Counted from the stretch's first letter, positions 10,401 to 20,700 are shown. The stretch: DNA of 64,000 nt from Tetraselmis striata (GCA_006384855.1 VCJN01001552.1:62001-126000); one strand, 5' to 3'. Notes: generated from the letters alone by a model not told the origin. Made by a program: numbers and translations.

Positions 10401-10808
10401 ATGAGGTCGCTCCACGGCCTCGGCGTATGCGATGAAGTACGTAGGCGTCTTCATGGCGCGACGGATGCGGCGAAATGCGCCGTCGGTACGCGGCCGCGCG
10501 GTTCGATGATGGCGCCGGCCGGGATGTGACGACATGTTTAGGTGTAGCACAAAGGGAGTGCCACGAAAGTAGGGTGATGTAGCTGCCCCAGGATTTGTAT
10601 GCAGCGAGGTAGTAGCGACTATATAAACATTATCTGCTGCTTTGTACATTATTATAGCAGCTTTGTCACTTTGAGGAAAGGGTACGGGCGCGGAGTGCGG
10701 GCTGTTGTCCGTCCCCCACAGCTGTTTAAGTTCGGCGGATCTTGCTGGAATATCGCCGATCCAATTTGAGGCGGGGGCGGCGGGGTTAGTATGGGCGTTG
10801 CTTTGCAT
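10401..10808 (-). other. Unassigned sequence upstream of the recombinase relic
   Basis: An open frame runs 10275-10808 on the - strand but gives no recognisable domain before the recombinase frame starts. It may be the decayed 5' part of the same element. I see nothing else here. Confidence 0.35.
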
Positions 10809-10809
10809 G

Positions 10810-12832
10810 CTATGGACGACCTAGCCGCTGGAATGGAGCGGGCGAAGGTCGTCGTTGTCGCGAATGATGGGACGTTCGGCAGGCAAGAGGTTGTTGGGCT
10901 GACAATCGGTTATATCGGGTCTGTGGTCGGGCGCTCCACCTTCTCGCGGGTTCAGCCCAGTTCAACCTTGCGCCTCTAGGACAGTCGTTCATGGGGCCTC
11001 TCATGCAGCCCCACGCGTCTTTGGCCGAAGTAGCGGCGTCGGAAGTGGCTGCCGGAGGCAGCCACGGTCAGCAAGGAAGCGTGCAACTAGACCATTGAGT
11101 CGTTAGAGGGGTTGGGCCCCGTCGAACTGCCTTAGGCGCACTGCTATCGAGCGCTGGCTTCCTGCCAAAGACGGCCACACCGAATATGCCGACTACAAAG
11201 CTGTCAAGGCGGCGATATGACCTCTTGACTGAATGGCGGTACCTGCATACCTCAGGGGATACTATGGTGCGCCGCACCCCCCCCCCCCCCCCCCCCCGTA
11301 CCCGCCCACCCGGCTTCCTACACATTGTAGCCTTCCTGCTTTGCTAACAGTGGACTGGAAACACCAGTCGGAAACAATCCAATCGTTACAAGGGATGGAG
11401 GCCCGTGGACCACCCCGCCTAAGGCGCAGCCAGAACCACATGAGATCGGGCAGTGGCTTCATGCCGAAGACGGCCACACCGAATATTTGGAAGTTTTCGG
11501 GTATTGGCTCCTCCGAGTGAGAGGAAGGCACAACGGTCGGCACCGCCGAGGCTTCCCTTTCATCTGCCATGCTAGACGCGACTTATCGACGGCGGGGCGG
11601 GCAGGGGGTGCGTCGCTCGTGCCAGCTTTTGCAGTCGGGGGCTGTGGTGGAACGTGCGATGGCAGCATAATTAGCAAGCCGGAAACTACAAAAGCCCAAC
11701 ATAGCCTTGCATCGCGGCAAGGCCACCCACCTTGGCGGCTGGCGTCGCTTCTTGAGAGGCCGGCTGCGACTCGTCGGCAGCGGGGGCAGGGGGTGCGTCG
11801 CTCGTGCCAGCTTTTGCAAACGGGGGCTGTGTGGGGAACGTGCGATGGCGACATAATTAGCAAGCCGTAAAAAGGTGCACCACAGCATTATATCGCAGCA
11901 AGGCCACCCACCTCCATCGCGTGTATTCCGAAGCTCTTACCGTGGGCATGGTGATTGTGGTGCCTTTAGCCTCCGAGCCGCTGGCATCCGGCATGTCCTC
12001 ACCCCCCGCCGAATGCGGGCGTAAGTTCAGAGGGTGTGGCTCCCTGCCGGCCGCTCTCGCTAGCCTTGCTATCGCCATGCGTAGGCCAGCCCTCGGCCGC
12101 ATCGCCAGCGGCAGCCAGACTCGGCGACCTGGCTGCCGCTGCCGGGCCCTGCCCTTGACCCGCCGCTGACTACGTATCTGCCCGGCTAGGTCCAGCGGCC
12201 ACGGCCGCCACGCAACGAGACCGTCGGGTGGGGGCATGTCGAGCAGATGCAACCCTTGGCCGTGAGGGTTGGTAGGACCTGCTGGCAGCCTTTGGCGAAG
12301 GTGGCCGCGTGCGGGGGGGGGGGGGGGGGGGGGTTGCTCGGCACCTCCATCGGGATGGGGCCTACCCCAGGCTACACGGCAAGTAACTAAAAGCGCGACC
12401 TGCAGGTCTCGAGAGGGCAGGGAGTGCATGGCATATAAGGCATATGGACTTATTAGACACGTAAGCGGCGGGAACATGCCGACGTACCAACCGTGTGGAC
12501 CTACGCCAAAGCTAGGCGGCGTCCATTCTTGTCACGCATCCGGGCGTCTACTGCGCCATTTTGTGAGTGTTAAGACATAAGAGGGTTGTGTCGCGTGGGT
12601 CCGTTTCTTTACATAACTGTTTGCCACGCCCCGGTTTGGGTTCTAGGCAGCCTTGGTCGTGGAGGTAGAGAGGTGGTACTTCGCAGCATCCTTACTCACG
12701 CGATCGACGCGAAGGCCATCGGATGACGGCTGCGTAGTCGCGCCACGACGCGAGTAAAACAGTACTTTGCGTTGAATATATAGTCCGGTAGTACTTAACT
12801 TCGCCCGTAACCTTGTAAACTATACCATTTCA
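10810..12832. mobile_element. Diverged, partly deleted copy of the 13091-17488 DNA element
   Basis: Several blocks match the interior of the intact element. 10900-11230 resembles 13500-13830, including the peptide-coding block for LPA-DGHTEYADYKAVK at 11155 and a second partial copy at 11455. 11590-11900 holds two ~188-bp satellite-like units (anchors 11611 and 11796). 11925-12600 resembles 16523-17180, and 12600-12832 resembles 17170-17430. Its right end resembles the inner part of the 17404-17488 inverted repeat. Poly-C (11277-11297) and poly-G (12313-12333) tracts lie inside. Confidence 0.65.
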
Positions 12833-12837
12833 GTGGG

Positions 12838-13090
12838 TGTGAGGTATAGTAATGCCCTAATGCAATTAGAGGCAAGAAGGCAAAGGTTGTGAGGAAACAT
12901 TATCGAATGTTACATGATCATTAGCTGGTTAAGCTATTTAGCGGCAGTGAGCAGCATAGAGGCATAGCAGCGGCAGAGCAGTTCAGCGGTCAGCCTTGGG
13001 CATTGCGGAAATATAGCATCGGGGAATATCAGTAGCAGCATCGGGGACTGTTAGTAGTAACATCGGTGATTGGGATTGATGATGATAAAT
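12838..13090 (-). repeat. Left LTR of retrotransposon 2, part 1
   Basis: Starts TGTGAGGTATAG and matches 21208-21460 with scattered substitutions. It breaks off at ATGATAAAT, the target duplicated by the inserted element, and resumes at 17489. Confidence 0.88.
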
Positions 13091-13174
13091 GGGACTGGGA
13101 CAAGATTATAGCGTAAACGGTACCGGCCACTATACTTCACTTATGACTCACTGACATGGGACAATTTACTAGCT
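13091..13174 (+). repeat. Left terminal inverted repeat of the 4.4-kb element
   Basis: Begins GGGACTGGGACAAGATTATA and ends at TTTACTAGCT. It matches the reverse complement of 17404-17488, including ATTATAGCGTAAACGGT, CCACTATACTTCACTT and GGGACAATTTACTAGCT. Confidence 0.88.
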
Positions 13175-13400
13175 TTAAACCCTGTGCAGGTTTTTAGGGT
13201 TCGCGTGTACTAGCGCAAAGTTCATCATGATCACTTGGTGGCGGCGGAACGAGGCAAAGGCGGCGGGTCGAGGCAGTTCTCCGAAGGTAGGTAGGTAGGT
13301 TGCCGCGAAGTCGAGGCAGTTCTCCGCCTCCCACACCTGTCTAACCGTTCTCGCTGGAACAAGTAGGAAGTAGGGCTGTGGGGTCGGTGCGGGTTCCCCC

Positions 13401-13919
13401 TTGCGGGCTATACACGAACTTTGCGCTGCACTTGGGGAGGTGCGGGAACTCCTTCAAGATCATGAGGGAATGTTGAGTAGGGAAGTTCTTCTCGAGACTA
13501 TGGCAACAAGTTGTATCGGGTCTGCCGTCGAGCGGCCCGTCTCCTCGCGTGGGGCAGCCTTGCGTGATGTTGCGACCTTGGAAGAGTCGTTAAGGGGGGG
13601 TGGCCAGCGCCCCCCTGCGTCTTTGGCCGAAGTAGTGGCGTATGAAGAGGGTGCCGCATGCAGCCCCGGTATGCAAGGCAGCGCTAAGCGTTCCGACACG
13701 GCAGTTGCAGGGGCCACACGGCCCACCCCGGCTGGGGCTGAGGTACAACCACACCAGATCGGTCATTGGCTTCCTGCCGAAGACGGCCACACTGAATATG
13801 CCGACTACAAAGCGGTCAAGTCGGTAATCTCAGGCCTCCCTATAATTGGCGGTTCTTGTATGACTCGGCGGCTACAAAGGTATGCTGCCCCTCGTCAACT
13901 TATTTCCGCGTGCAGGTAG
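13401..13919 (+). CDS. Unrecognised ORF inside the 4.4-kb element
   Basis: 172 codons from a TTG; no good ATG near the start, so the true start is unknown. No known domain. Two parts recur in the diverged copy at 10.8-11.5 kb: a block around TSCIGSAVERPVSSRG and the peptide LPAEDGHTEYADYKAVKS. At 11155 the second is preserved as LPAKDGHTEYADYKAVKAAI. Peptide-level conservation across diverged copies suggests it was once coding. It could equally be a relic of a captured host exon. Confidence 0.35.
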   Translation: MRAIHELCAALGEVRELLQDHEGMLSREVLLETMATSCIGSAVERPVSSRGAALRDVATLEESLRGGGQRPPASLAEVVAYEEGAACSPGMQGSAKRSDTAVAGATRPTPAGAEVQPHQIGHWLPAEDGHTEYADYKAVKSVISGLPIIGGSCMTRRLQRYAAPRQLISACR

Positions 13920-13929
13920 CAGTCACCTA

Positions 13930-15060
13930 CGGTTGAACCAACGGATACATTGCAGCAAGGCCGCGACTGGCGTCGCTTCTTTTGAGGCCGTTTGCGACTA
14001 TGCGGCAGCAAGACGAGGGGGTACGTCGCTAGTGCAGCTAGCAGTCGGGGGGATGTGGGTAGGTTGAACGCGCGATGGCGGCATAAGTAGCAAGCCATAA
14101 AAATGCAAAGGTGGACAACATCATTATGTCGCAGCAAGGCCGACCACCTTGGCGATGTGCGTCGCTTCTTTTGAGGGCGGCTGCGACTGGTTGGCGGCGG
14201 GCGAGGAGATGCGTCGCTTGTGCCAGCTTTTGCACTCGGGGCTGTGGGTCGAATGTGCGATGGCGACATTATAATTAGCAAGCCGAAAGCTGAAACAGCC
14301 CAGCATAGCCTTACCTCGCAGAAAGGCCGCCCACCTAGACGACTCGCGGCGCCTCTTGCAAGCCGGCTGCGACTCGTCGGTAGCAAGGCGAGGGGGTGCG
14401 TCGCTCGTGCCAGCTTTTGCACTCGGGGGCTGTCGGACGAACGTGCGATGGCGACATAATTAGCAAGTCGGAAACTAACTAAAACAACCTAGCATAGCCT
14501 TACATCATCGCAGTAAGGTCACCCACCTTGGCGACTCCCGGCGCCTCTTGCGAGCCGGCTGCGACTCGTCGGCAGCAAGGCGAGGGGGTGCGTCGCTCGG
14601 GGTCTGTGGGTGGAACGTGCGATGGTGACAAAATTATAACCCATAACCCATAACCCATAGCCTTACATCACAGCAAGGCCGTCCACCTTGGCGACTGGCG
14701 TCGCTTCATTTGAGGCCGGCTGCGACTCGTCGGCAGCAAGGCAAGGGGGTGCGTCGCTCGTGCCAGCTTTTGCAATTGGGGGCTGTGGGTCGAACGTTCG
14801 ATGGCGACATGCTTAGCAAGCCGAAAACAACAGAAGCCCAGGATAACCTTACATCGCAGCACTACGGCCGCCCACCTTGGCGATTGGCGTTGCTTCTATC
14901 AAGGCCGGCTGCAACTCGTCGGCAGCGGGGGCATGGAGTGCGTTGCTCGTGCCAGCTTTTGCAGTCGGATGCTGTCGGTCGAACATGCTATGGCGACATA
15001 ATAGCAAGCCGTAAATAAAAGCCGACATAATAGCAAGCCGTAAAAATACAAAGGTGCACC
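13930..15060. repeat. Tandem array of ~188-bp units
   Basis: The anchor CGTCGCT (start of the block reading on to GCCAGCTTTTGCA) recurs at 14024, 14212, 14399, 14591, 14752 and 14941, giving steps of 188, 187, 192, 161 and 189 bp; the short step follows an internal deletion. Each unit also carries GCGATGGCGACATAATTAGCAA and GGCCGGCTGCGACTCGTCGG-like blocks. Related units are at 11611, 11796, 15487, 15676, 15862 and 16368. Short ORFs here are shadows of the repeat. Confidence 0.88.
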
Positions 15061-15153
15061 ACAACATTATATCGCAGCACGCCCCCCCCCCCCCCCCCCC
15101 ACCCCCCCTCCACCATGCCCTCTATCCCGCCTATTCCGCATCTCTTACAATGG

Positions 15154-15449
15154 GCATGGTGGTTGTCGCGCCTTTAGCCTCCGAGCCGCTGGCATCCGGC
15201 ACGCCCTCACCCCCGGCTAGTGCGAGCGCAAGTCCAGAGAGTGTGGCTGCCGACGCGCCGGCTCCCTGCCCACCGCTCTCCCCCGCGTGGCTATCGCCAG
15301 ACGTAGGCAAGCCCTCGGCCGCATCGCCAACGGCAGCCGCCAAACTCGGCGACATGTCTGCCGCTGGCGGGCCCTGCCCCTGACCCGCCACTGCCTGCGT
15401 ATCGGCCCAGCTAGGTCCAATGGCAAGGGCCGCCACGCGACGAGGGCGT
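15154..15449. repeat. 296-bp block, copy 1
   Basis: Begins GCATGGTGGTTGTCGCGCC. It matches 16523-16819 with only about five differences, while the copy at 11945-12220 is clearly more diverged. This points to a recent duplication or gene conversion inside the element. Confidence 0.88.
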
Positions 15450-15469
15450 TTGACATGCGGGTCAGGAGC

Positions 15470-15870
15470 AGCGCCGCGAGGGGGTTCGTCGCTCGGGCTA
15501 GCTTCTGCGCTTGGGGTCTGCGGGGGCTAACGTGCGATGGCGACTCAATTAGCATGCCGTAAAAGTAACAAGTGCGCAACGGCAACGGAGGTGCAGCGGG
15601 TCCAACCCACCTTGGCGACATGAGGCGCCCCTGTCGAGGCCGGCTCCGACTCGGGAGCAGCGCTTCGAGGGGGTGCGTCGCTCGGGCAAGCCTCTGCGCT
15701 CGGGGTATGCGGGGCCAACGTGCGATTTCGACTCTATTAGCGAGCCGTAAAAGCAATAGGTGCGCAATGGCAACGCGTGCAGCGGGGCCAACCCACCTTG
15801 ACGACTCGCGGCGCCCCTGTCGAGGCCGGCTGCGGCTCGGCAGCAGGCACGCGAGGGGGTGCGTCAAAAC
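15470..15870. repeat. Second short array of ~188-bp units
   Basis: Anchors at 15487, 15676 and 15862 (steps 189 and 186). These units form a subfamily reading GCTTCTGCGCTTGGGG in place of CTTTTGCAGTCGGGG. The last unit is cut off after GGGTGCGTC. Confidence 0.82.
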
Positions 15871-16340
15871 GACTGCCATACAACACGACTGCCACTCCGA
15901 GTACCTGGTCACCCAGGCGCGCATTGTCGCGTATACCAACAGTAGGCGAGGATTGCTGCCCCAACCTTGTCGCTCCTTGCAAGTCGTCCACAGGGTTTGT
16001 TGTCGACTGAAGTTCGTTTCTGCGGGCGACAATGGGGTTGCCTGCGACTGCGACGAGTCCAGAAGGTGCCGGCAGTGCAGCCACTTTTATCTATGGCGGG
16101 CACTTTTGCATACATCACCGGGGTCTCAGGCTCCGCTGCGCCCGGCACCACTTCAGCGGTGCCCACCCCATAGTAGAGCTGGCCATCCTGCGCTCCGCCC
16201 TCTTCCTCACGGCCGCGCTTGGAGCCAGCACCACCCTGCCCGCGTTTGCCCTTGCCTTTTCCCCATGTGTGCTTCTCCCGGCCTGCACATGCGTCACCAA
16301 AGGATTGCCGCAACTGTGAGCAAACTGTGAGGGTCGTTCG
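15871..16340. other. Unique interior of the 4.4-kb element
   Basis: About 470 bases between repeat arrays with no supported ORF. Several frames are open on both strands, as expected from GC-rich sequence. Nothing recognised. Confidence 0.4.
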
Positions 16341-16522
16341 GGCCTTTTGCAACGGGGGCAGCGGGTGCGTCGCTCATGCCAGATTTTGCAGTCGGGAGGT
16401 ATGGGTCAAATGTGCGATGGCGACTACATAATCAGCAACTCGGAAACTAAAAAACCCCAACATAGCCTTGCATCGCAGCAAGGCCGCCCACCTTGCGACT
16501 GGCGTCGCTTCTTTTGAGGCCG

Positions 16523-16819
16523 GCATGGTGGTTGTCGCGCCTTTAGCCTCCGGGCCGCTGGCATCCGGCACGCCCTCACCCCCGGCTAGTGCGAGCGCAA
16601 GTCCAGAGAGTGTGGCTGCCGACGCGCCGGCTCCCTGCCCGCCGCTCTCCCCCGCGTGGCTATCGCCAGACGTAGGCAAGCCCTCGGCCGCATCGCCAAC
16701 GGCAGCCGCCAAACTCGGCGACATGTCTGCCGCTGGCGGGCCCTGCCCCTGACCCGCCACTGCCTGCGTATCGGCCCAGCTAGATCCAACGGCAAGGGCC
16801 GCCACGCGACGAGAGCGTT
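16523..16819. repeat. 296-bp block, copy 2
   Basis: About 98% match to 15154-15449 by eye. It is followed by sequence also present, more diverged, at 12220-12832, including a 14-G tract at 16916-16929. Confidence 0.88.
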
Positions 16820-17403
16820 GGGTGGGGGCACGTCGAGCAGATGCAGCCCTTGGTCGAGCGGGTCGGGCGGACCGGCTGGCAGACTCTCGAGAGGGTGGCC
16901 GCGTGCGGGGGGGAAGGGGGGGGGGGGGGTTGCTAGGCACCTCCCTCGCGATGGGACCTACCCCAGCCTGCATGGCAGTAACCGATAGCGTGAGCTGCAA
17001 GTCTCGCGACATGGCAGGGAATGCAGGGCAAGTAAGGCACAGGGACGCAGGGACGTAAGAGGCGGCATCATGCCTACTCACCAGCCGTGCAGACCTACGC
17101 CGAAGGTAGGCGGAGTCCATTCATGTCACGGATCCGGGCGTTCGCGCCATTTTGTGTAAGTTAAGACCCTGCATGCCTGTGTCGCGTGGGATCCTTTCCT
17201 ATGAATAACTGTCTGCCACGGCCCGGTTTGGGTTCTGGGCAGCCTTGGCGGTGGTGGAAAGGTATACCAGTAGCGACCAGTAGTACTGCGCAGCCCCCAT
17301 CCACTCGAGTGGGCGGGATAAGGGATGGCGGCGGCGGCGGCGGCGAGTATACAGTACTTTGCGCTGTATATATATATGTCTGTAGTACATTATTTGGCGC
17401 GCG

Positions 17404-17488
17404 AGCTAGTAAATTGTCCCATTTTCAGTGAGCCAAAAGTGAAGTATAGTGGCCTGCACCGTTTACGCTATAATATTGCCCTTTTCCC
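17404..17488 (-). repeat. Right terminal inverted repeat of the 4.4-kb element
   Basis: Reverse complement starts GGGAAAAGGGCAATATTATA and runs to TTTACTAGCT, matching the left end over 84 bases with about a dozen mismatches. Directly followed by the 9-bp target duplication. Confidence 0.88.
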
Positions 17489-17647
17489 ATGATAAATGAT
17501 ATGCGTACATGTTACAGTACGAGTTACATGAGTACGGCAGGTAATGATATGATATAGGAAATGATAATAATATGAGATAAGTGGTTATGTGGGTTAAGTG
17601 CAGGGTTAGTTGTAGGATTGGGTGTAGGGTTAGATGTAGCCCTAACA
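17489..17647 (-). repeat. Left LTR of retrotransposon 2, part 2
   Basis: Continues the split LTR and ends GTAGCCCTAACA, as at 21609. Parts 1 and 2 without the extra 9 bp total 403 bp against 402 bp for the intact LTR. As the element lies on the - strand, this is its 3' LTR. Confidence 0.9.
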
Positions 17648-17661
17648 TTCCTTCCCCTCAC
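17648..17661 (-). other. Polypurine tract of retrotransposon 2
   Basis: On the - strand the bases just before the 3' LTR read GTGAGGGGAAGGAA, a typical polypurine tract. Confidence 0.7.
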
Positions 17662-17804
17662 GGAGAAAATAGCTACGGTATTTTCAAAGGGAAGCGGGCC
17701 GGATATTTGGAATGCAAGTTGCGCGATAGTGTTGTGTGTGGAATAAGTCACGCAAGGACTGAGATTTGTCCGCATATAGGTGTAGCATATCAACACGACG
17801 AAGA

Positions 17805-18585
17805 CTATGAGTCATGGGATCCGTCATAGCCTTGCCAACGCACTAGGAACAGAAGTGCAGGGCCGCGGGAGTAGTTAAGGTTGTCGTTGTTATATTCGAT
17901 ACGGTGGTCGAGGATTTGGTCTATGATAAATTCATCTGCTGGTAGAGCAGTTCGACCAGAGACACCGTCGGGCGGAACATCAGGGGGATGACAGCGACGA
18001 AGGCGGGAAATGTGAAACATAGGGTGGCATTCCATTGCGGGGGGTAAACGTATGTGGTAAGCTTGAGGTGAAATTTTACGAACAATGGGATAAGGGCCAA
18101 TAAAACGTTGACGGAATTTTTCAGTTGGTTGATTTCGTAATAGGAGGTGTTCAGAGGACAACCACACCCTATCACCCTCAAAAAAAAATCTGGTCGGGTA
18201 CGGTTGTTTGCACAAGCTTTTGGTATTCGTCGGCTAATTTCAGCTGTTCGGTTATAAGGGCATGAGTATCATGTATAGTATGTAAGAGGTCAAGGTGTGG
18301 GTGGTTAGTATTCGGGGGTTGGTGCAAGAGACTGGCAGGGGTTAACGCATTTAGGCCATACACGGCTTCAAAGGGAGTGTGATTTGTGGCGGAGTGGGTG
18401 GAGTTATTATATGAGAATTCAGCAAGAGATAGGGCATTCAACCAGTCATCATGATTTTTATGCACAAAAGCGCGAAGCATTTGTTCAACAGTGCGGTGGG
18501 TACGTTCAGTTTGGCCGTCACTTTCAGGGTGGTATGAAGATGATATATTTAATATTGTTTTGAGAGAGCGGTTTAGGATTGCCAA
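17805..18585 (-). pseudogene. Integrase core and chromodomain of retrotransposon 2
   Basis: The frame ending at 18585 carries SSYHPESDGQTERTHRTVEQ (last catalytic Glu of the D,D-E triad), then SYNNSTHSATNHTPFEAVYG. An extra base in a nine-base A run at 18180-18188 shifts the frame. The rest continues as EGDRVWL, RFIGPYPIVRKISPQAYHI, MECHPMFHISRLR, and a chromodomain-like end (ALLFLVRWQGYDGSHDSW). The front of the integrase core is missing or scrambled upstream. Confidence 0.88.
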
Positions 18586-18990
18586 AATGCGGAGGTAAAT
18601 CGGGGATCACGGTCGGAAATGATAGTGCGGCACAAGAGTTGTTCATGCGTGGCCGCCAGAACGTTTTTGAAATATTGAGTAAAGTGCGTCGGGCGTCCGG
18701 GTGTCCAGCAATATCATGACATTCGTGTATTATAGAGTGCATGGTTTTTTTCATCGGCAGCAAGTATGCAGATTTTATCAGCCATCCAATAAAGGTCATC
18801 GGTAGAGTCAAAGTTGACACCGAAAGGTATACGGGGGCCTGAATAATTAGCATCAATCCTATAGCCGTGGCGAATGCGGTTAAGCAGTGAGGGGTCAACT
18901 TGCAGGTGACACATAGACGAGAGAAAATCATGCATATGTAGGATAATTTGTGTGAGCAGGTTGTAGTATTTTGGCAAAGTAAGCGCACGG
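18586..18990 (-). pseudogene. Integrase zinc domain and linker of retrotransposon 2
   Basis: Fragments in two frames: DSTDDLYWMADKICILAADE followed by CHDIAGHPDARRTLLNISKTFWRP. This is the H2C2-type N-terminal region and the segment before it in Ty3/gypsy integrases. The cysteine pair is not clearly retained. Confidence 0.7.
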
Positions 18991-19136
18991 GCGAAATCTG
19001 GTGGAATCGTCTTTCTGTAAAAGAACGGCGCCTAAAGCGTATTTACTGGCATCCGTGGATATGACGAATTCCCTCGTCTGGACCGGTCTTAGGACTCATT
19101 AGTACAGGGGCAGAACAGAGCGCGTGTTTCAGTGCA
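18991..19136 (-). pseudogene. RNase H start of retrotransposon 2
   Basis: One frame reads EFVISTDASKYALGAVLLQK and AYFAKILQPAHTNYPTY, the first strand and catalytic Asp of Ty3/gypsy RNase H. Then it jumps directly to the region before integrase, so most of RNase H is deleted. Confidence 0.78.
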
Positions 19137-19617
19137 TTAAACGCAGTGTGTTGACGTACGCCGCCCCACTCGATTTTTTTTTTTTTTGCGAGTAATGTCG
19201 TAAAGGGGTGCAGCTAAGTGAGAGTATTTCTGTATGTATCGGCGGTAAAAATTGCAAAAGCCCAGGAACTGCTGGACCTGATGAACAGACCGCGGCGGGG
19301 ACCAGTTTTTAACGGCGAAGACTTTATTATCAGAGGGACGTAGGCCAGCTTTGCTGACCATGTGCCCTAAGTATTCGAGCTCGTGTTTACCGCAAAAGCA
19401 CTTTAGATAGCCGTTGTCGTATATCATTCTGCGCCAGTAAGCCGAATATGATGTCAAGATGGTTGAGGTGTTCGTCGAGAGAGTTGCTAAAAATTAAAAC
19501 GTTATCAAGGTAAACGAGGATCAAGGTGTTTTTGTGAGGCTGTAGAACATGGTTCATCCAGCGTTGGAAGGCAGAGGGGTGGTTTGTGAGGCCAAAGGGC
19601 ATTACTAGTAGCGTCAT
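19137..19617 (-). pseudogene. Reverse transcriptase C-terminal half of retrotransposon 2
   Basis: Reads VMPFGLTNHPSAFQRWMN, then VYLDNVLIFS in place of YLDD, then YLGHMVSKAGLRPSDNKV and QQFLGFCNFYRRYIQKYS across a frameshift near 19430. The second catalytic Asp is Asn, so even without the frameshift it would be inactive. The fingers domain is deleted: protease sequence abuts directly at 19617. Confidence 0.88.
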
Positions 19618-20110
19618 ATTCTTTTAGGATTGCGTAGAAAACAATACAGTATTCGGATCTCTTCGCTTATCTCACGAGCCATAGCATTAGCGTGAACGAT
19701 ATCGACGTTAGATTTGCGGGACTGAGTAGGGCAGATTATTTCATTGCCATCGGGAAAAGTTAATTTACCGGCTGGCCAATCAATATCGGGGTTATGCGAT
19801 TTTAGGAAGGACATGCCCAGTACACAGTTGAACGAGTTCTGTAATGTAGTCATGACAAATTCAATTGTATGTAGCCGTATAACCGTTTATATTCAACTTG
19901 AGGGTGCATGATTTAGCCGCGAGAGACATGCGGTCATCAGCCATGACGATCCGTATTTTATTATTTGGAGGTTGAGTGGGTAATGTGTTCAAGCGGACAT
20001 ATTATTCATCAATAAAGCGAAGGGTAGCGCCGCTATCGAGCATCATAGTAGCGGGCGGTAAAGCAGGGTGTTCAGATAGGGTCGGTTTGAGTAATAGCAG
20101 ATCGTTGTCG
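19614..20110 (-). pseudogene. Aspartic protease of retrotransposon 2
   Basis: The active-site loop MLDSGATLRFIDE lies near 20010-20050. The later CVLGMSFLKSHNPDIDWPAG motif is at 19750-19830. Frames differ between the two, so the gene is broken. Intact DSG here contrasts with DSA in retrotransposon 1. Confidence 0.85.
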
Positions 20111-20454
20111 TTCATAGACGTTATAAAGGCTTTTTCTGTTTAAAAGCGGGGTTGGTGCGACTTGACCCGGGCACACGGGATGTATGTCTTACCTTGATAT
20201 TCGTAGCTGAGGGCTTTGTAGTCCTCAGTGACCATGACAGAATTAATGGCAGCAGCCTCACGTTCCTCGACAGTGCTATCTGCGAGGTATACGTCAACTA
20301 TCCACTGTGTGGGTGGCATCGGCCAGTCCTCAGTGGCAGATGTGGCAGTGTGGAACAGGCAGGTACCCGCGGGGTAGGACTGGAGTCGTTTGTATTTTTT
20401 TCAGTATAGGGGTCCAAGATTTCCCTAAGTCAGAAGACTAGCGGGGCAAAATGA
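20111..20454 (-). other. Degenerate inner region of retrotransposon 2
   Basis: About 340 bases between the methyltransferase-like domain and protease. No frame remains open long enough to support a gene. The region should hold the end of the methyltransferase and the linker to protease. Confidence 0.4.
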
Positions 20455-20700
20455 TTATAGCACGCGTGTCATAAGGTAATTCCTGGCGTTGAGACTCAAA
20501 TGTTCGAGAATTGGCAATACTGATTCGTCGTACGGTGGACTTATTAGTACAGTATGACCAATTGCTGAAGTGGAGGAAAAGGGTTTATCCTTAGAGCAAT
20601 ACTCATGGCAAACAGTGTCAAACGCAGAGGCACAAGCGTCCAGAGGTATAGGACCATATTCAGAGTTTAGTCGAGACATTTCAGTTTTATCAAAACGAAT
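20455..20700 (-). pseudogene. Dam-like methyltransferase domain of retrotransposon 2
   Basis: The frame reads EYGPIPLDACASAFDTVCHE, a Cys/Ser segment and then TVLISPPYDESVLPILEHL before ending at 20455. The GP-xxLDACA and (N/S)PPY layout equals the domain at 1401-2087, at the same relative position (5' of protease). SPPY replaces NPPF. The C-terminal part is lost, so it is a remnant. Confidence 0.6.

Larger units (their letters stand above)
13091..17488. mobile_element. 4.4-kb Mutator-type DNA element, non-autonomous, rich in tandem repeats
   Basis: It interrupts an LTR. The 9-bp ATGATAAAT occurs at 13082-13090 and 17489-17497, and only once in the uninterrupted LTR at 21208-21609, which proves insertion. 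The ends are 84/85-bp imperfect inverted repeats beginning GGGA. Long inverted ends plus a 9-bp duplication are the hallmarks of Mutator-like elements. No transposase was recognised. The inside holds one unrecognised ORF, arrays of ~188-bp repeats and a near-identical 296-bp duplicated block, so it would need a transposase supplied from elsewhere. Confidence 0.82.

Noticed and set aside
10275..10808. 177-codon - strand ORF as a separate gene
   Set aside because: It overlaps the recombinase relic in a different frame and has no recognisable motif.
11857..12477. 206-codon - strand ORF
   Set aside because: It runs through a 21-G tract and repeat blocks shared with 15-17 kb, where the frame is not preserved.
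12838..13090. Solo or truncated LTR
   Set aside because: It is one half of the left LTR of retrotransposon 2; the other half resumes at 17489 after the inserted element.
15217..16330. Long ORFs on both strands in the 4.4-kb element
   Set aside because: They are open because of the GC-rich tandem repeats, and equivalent ORFs appear in every repeat copy and on both strands.
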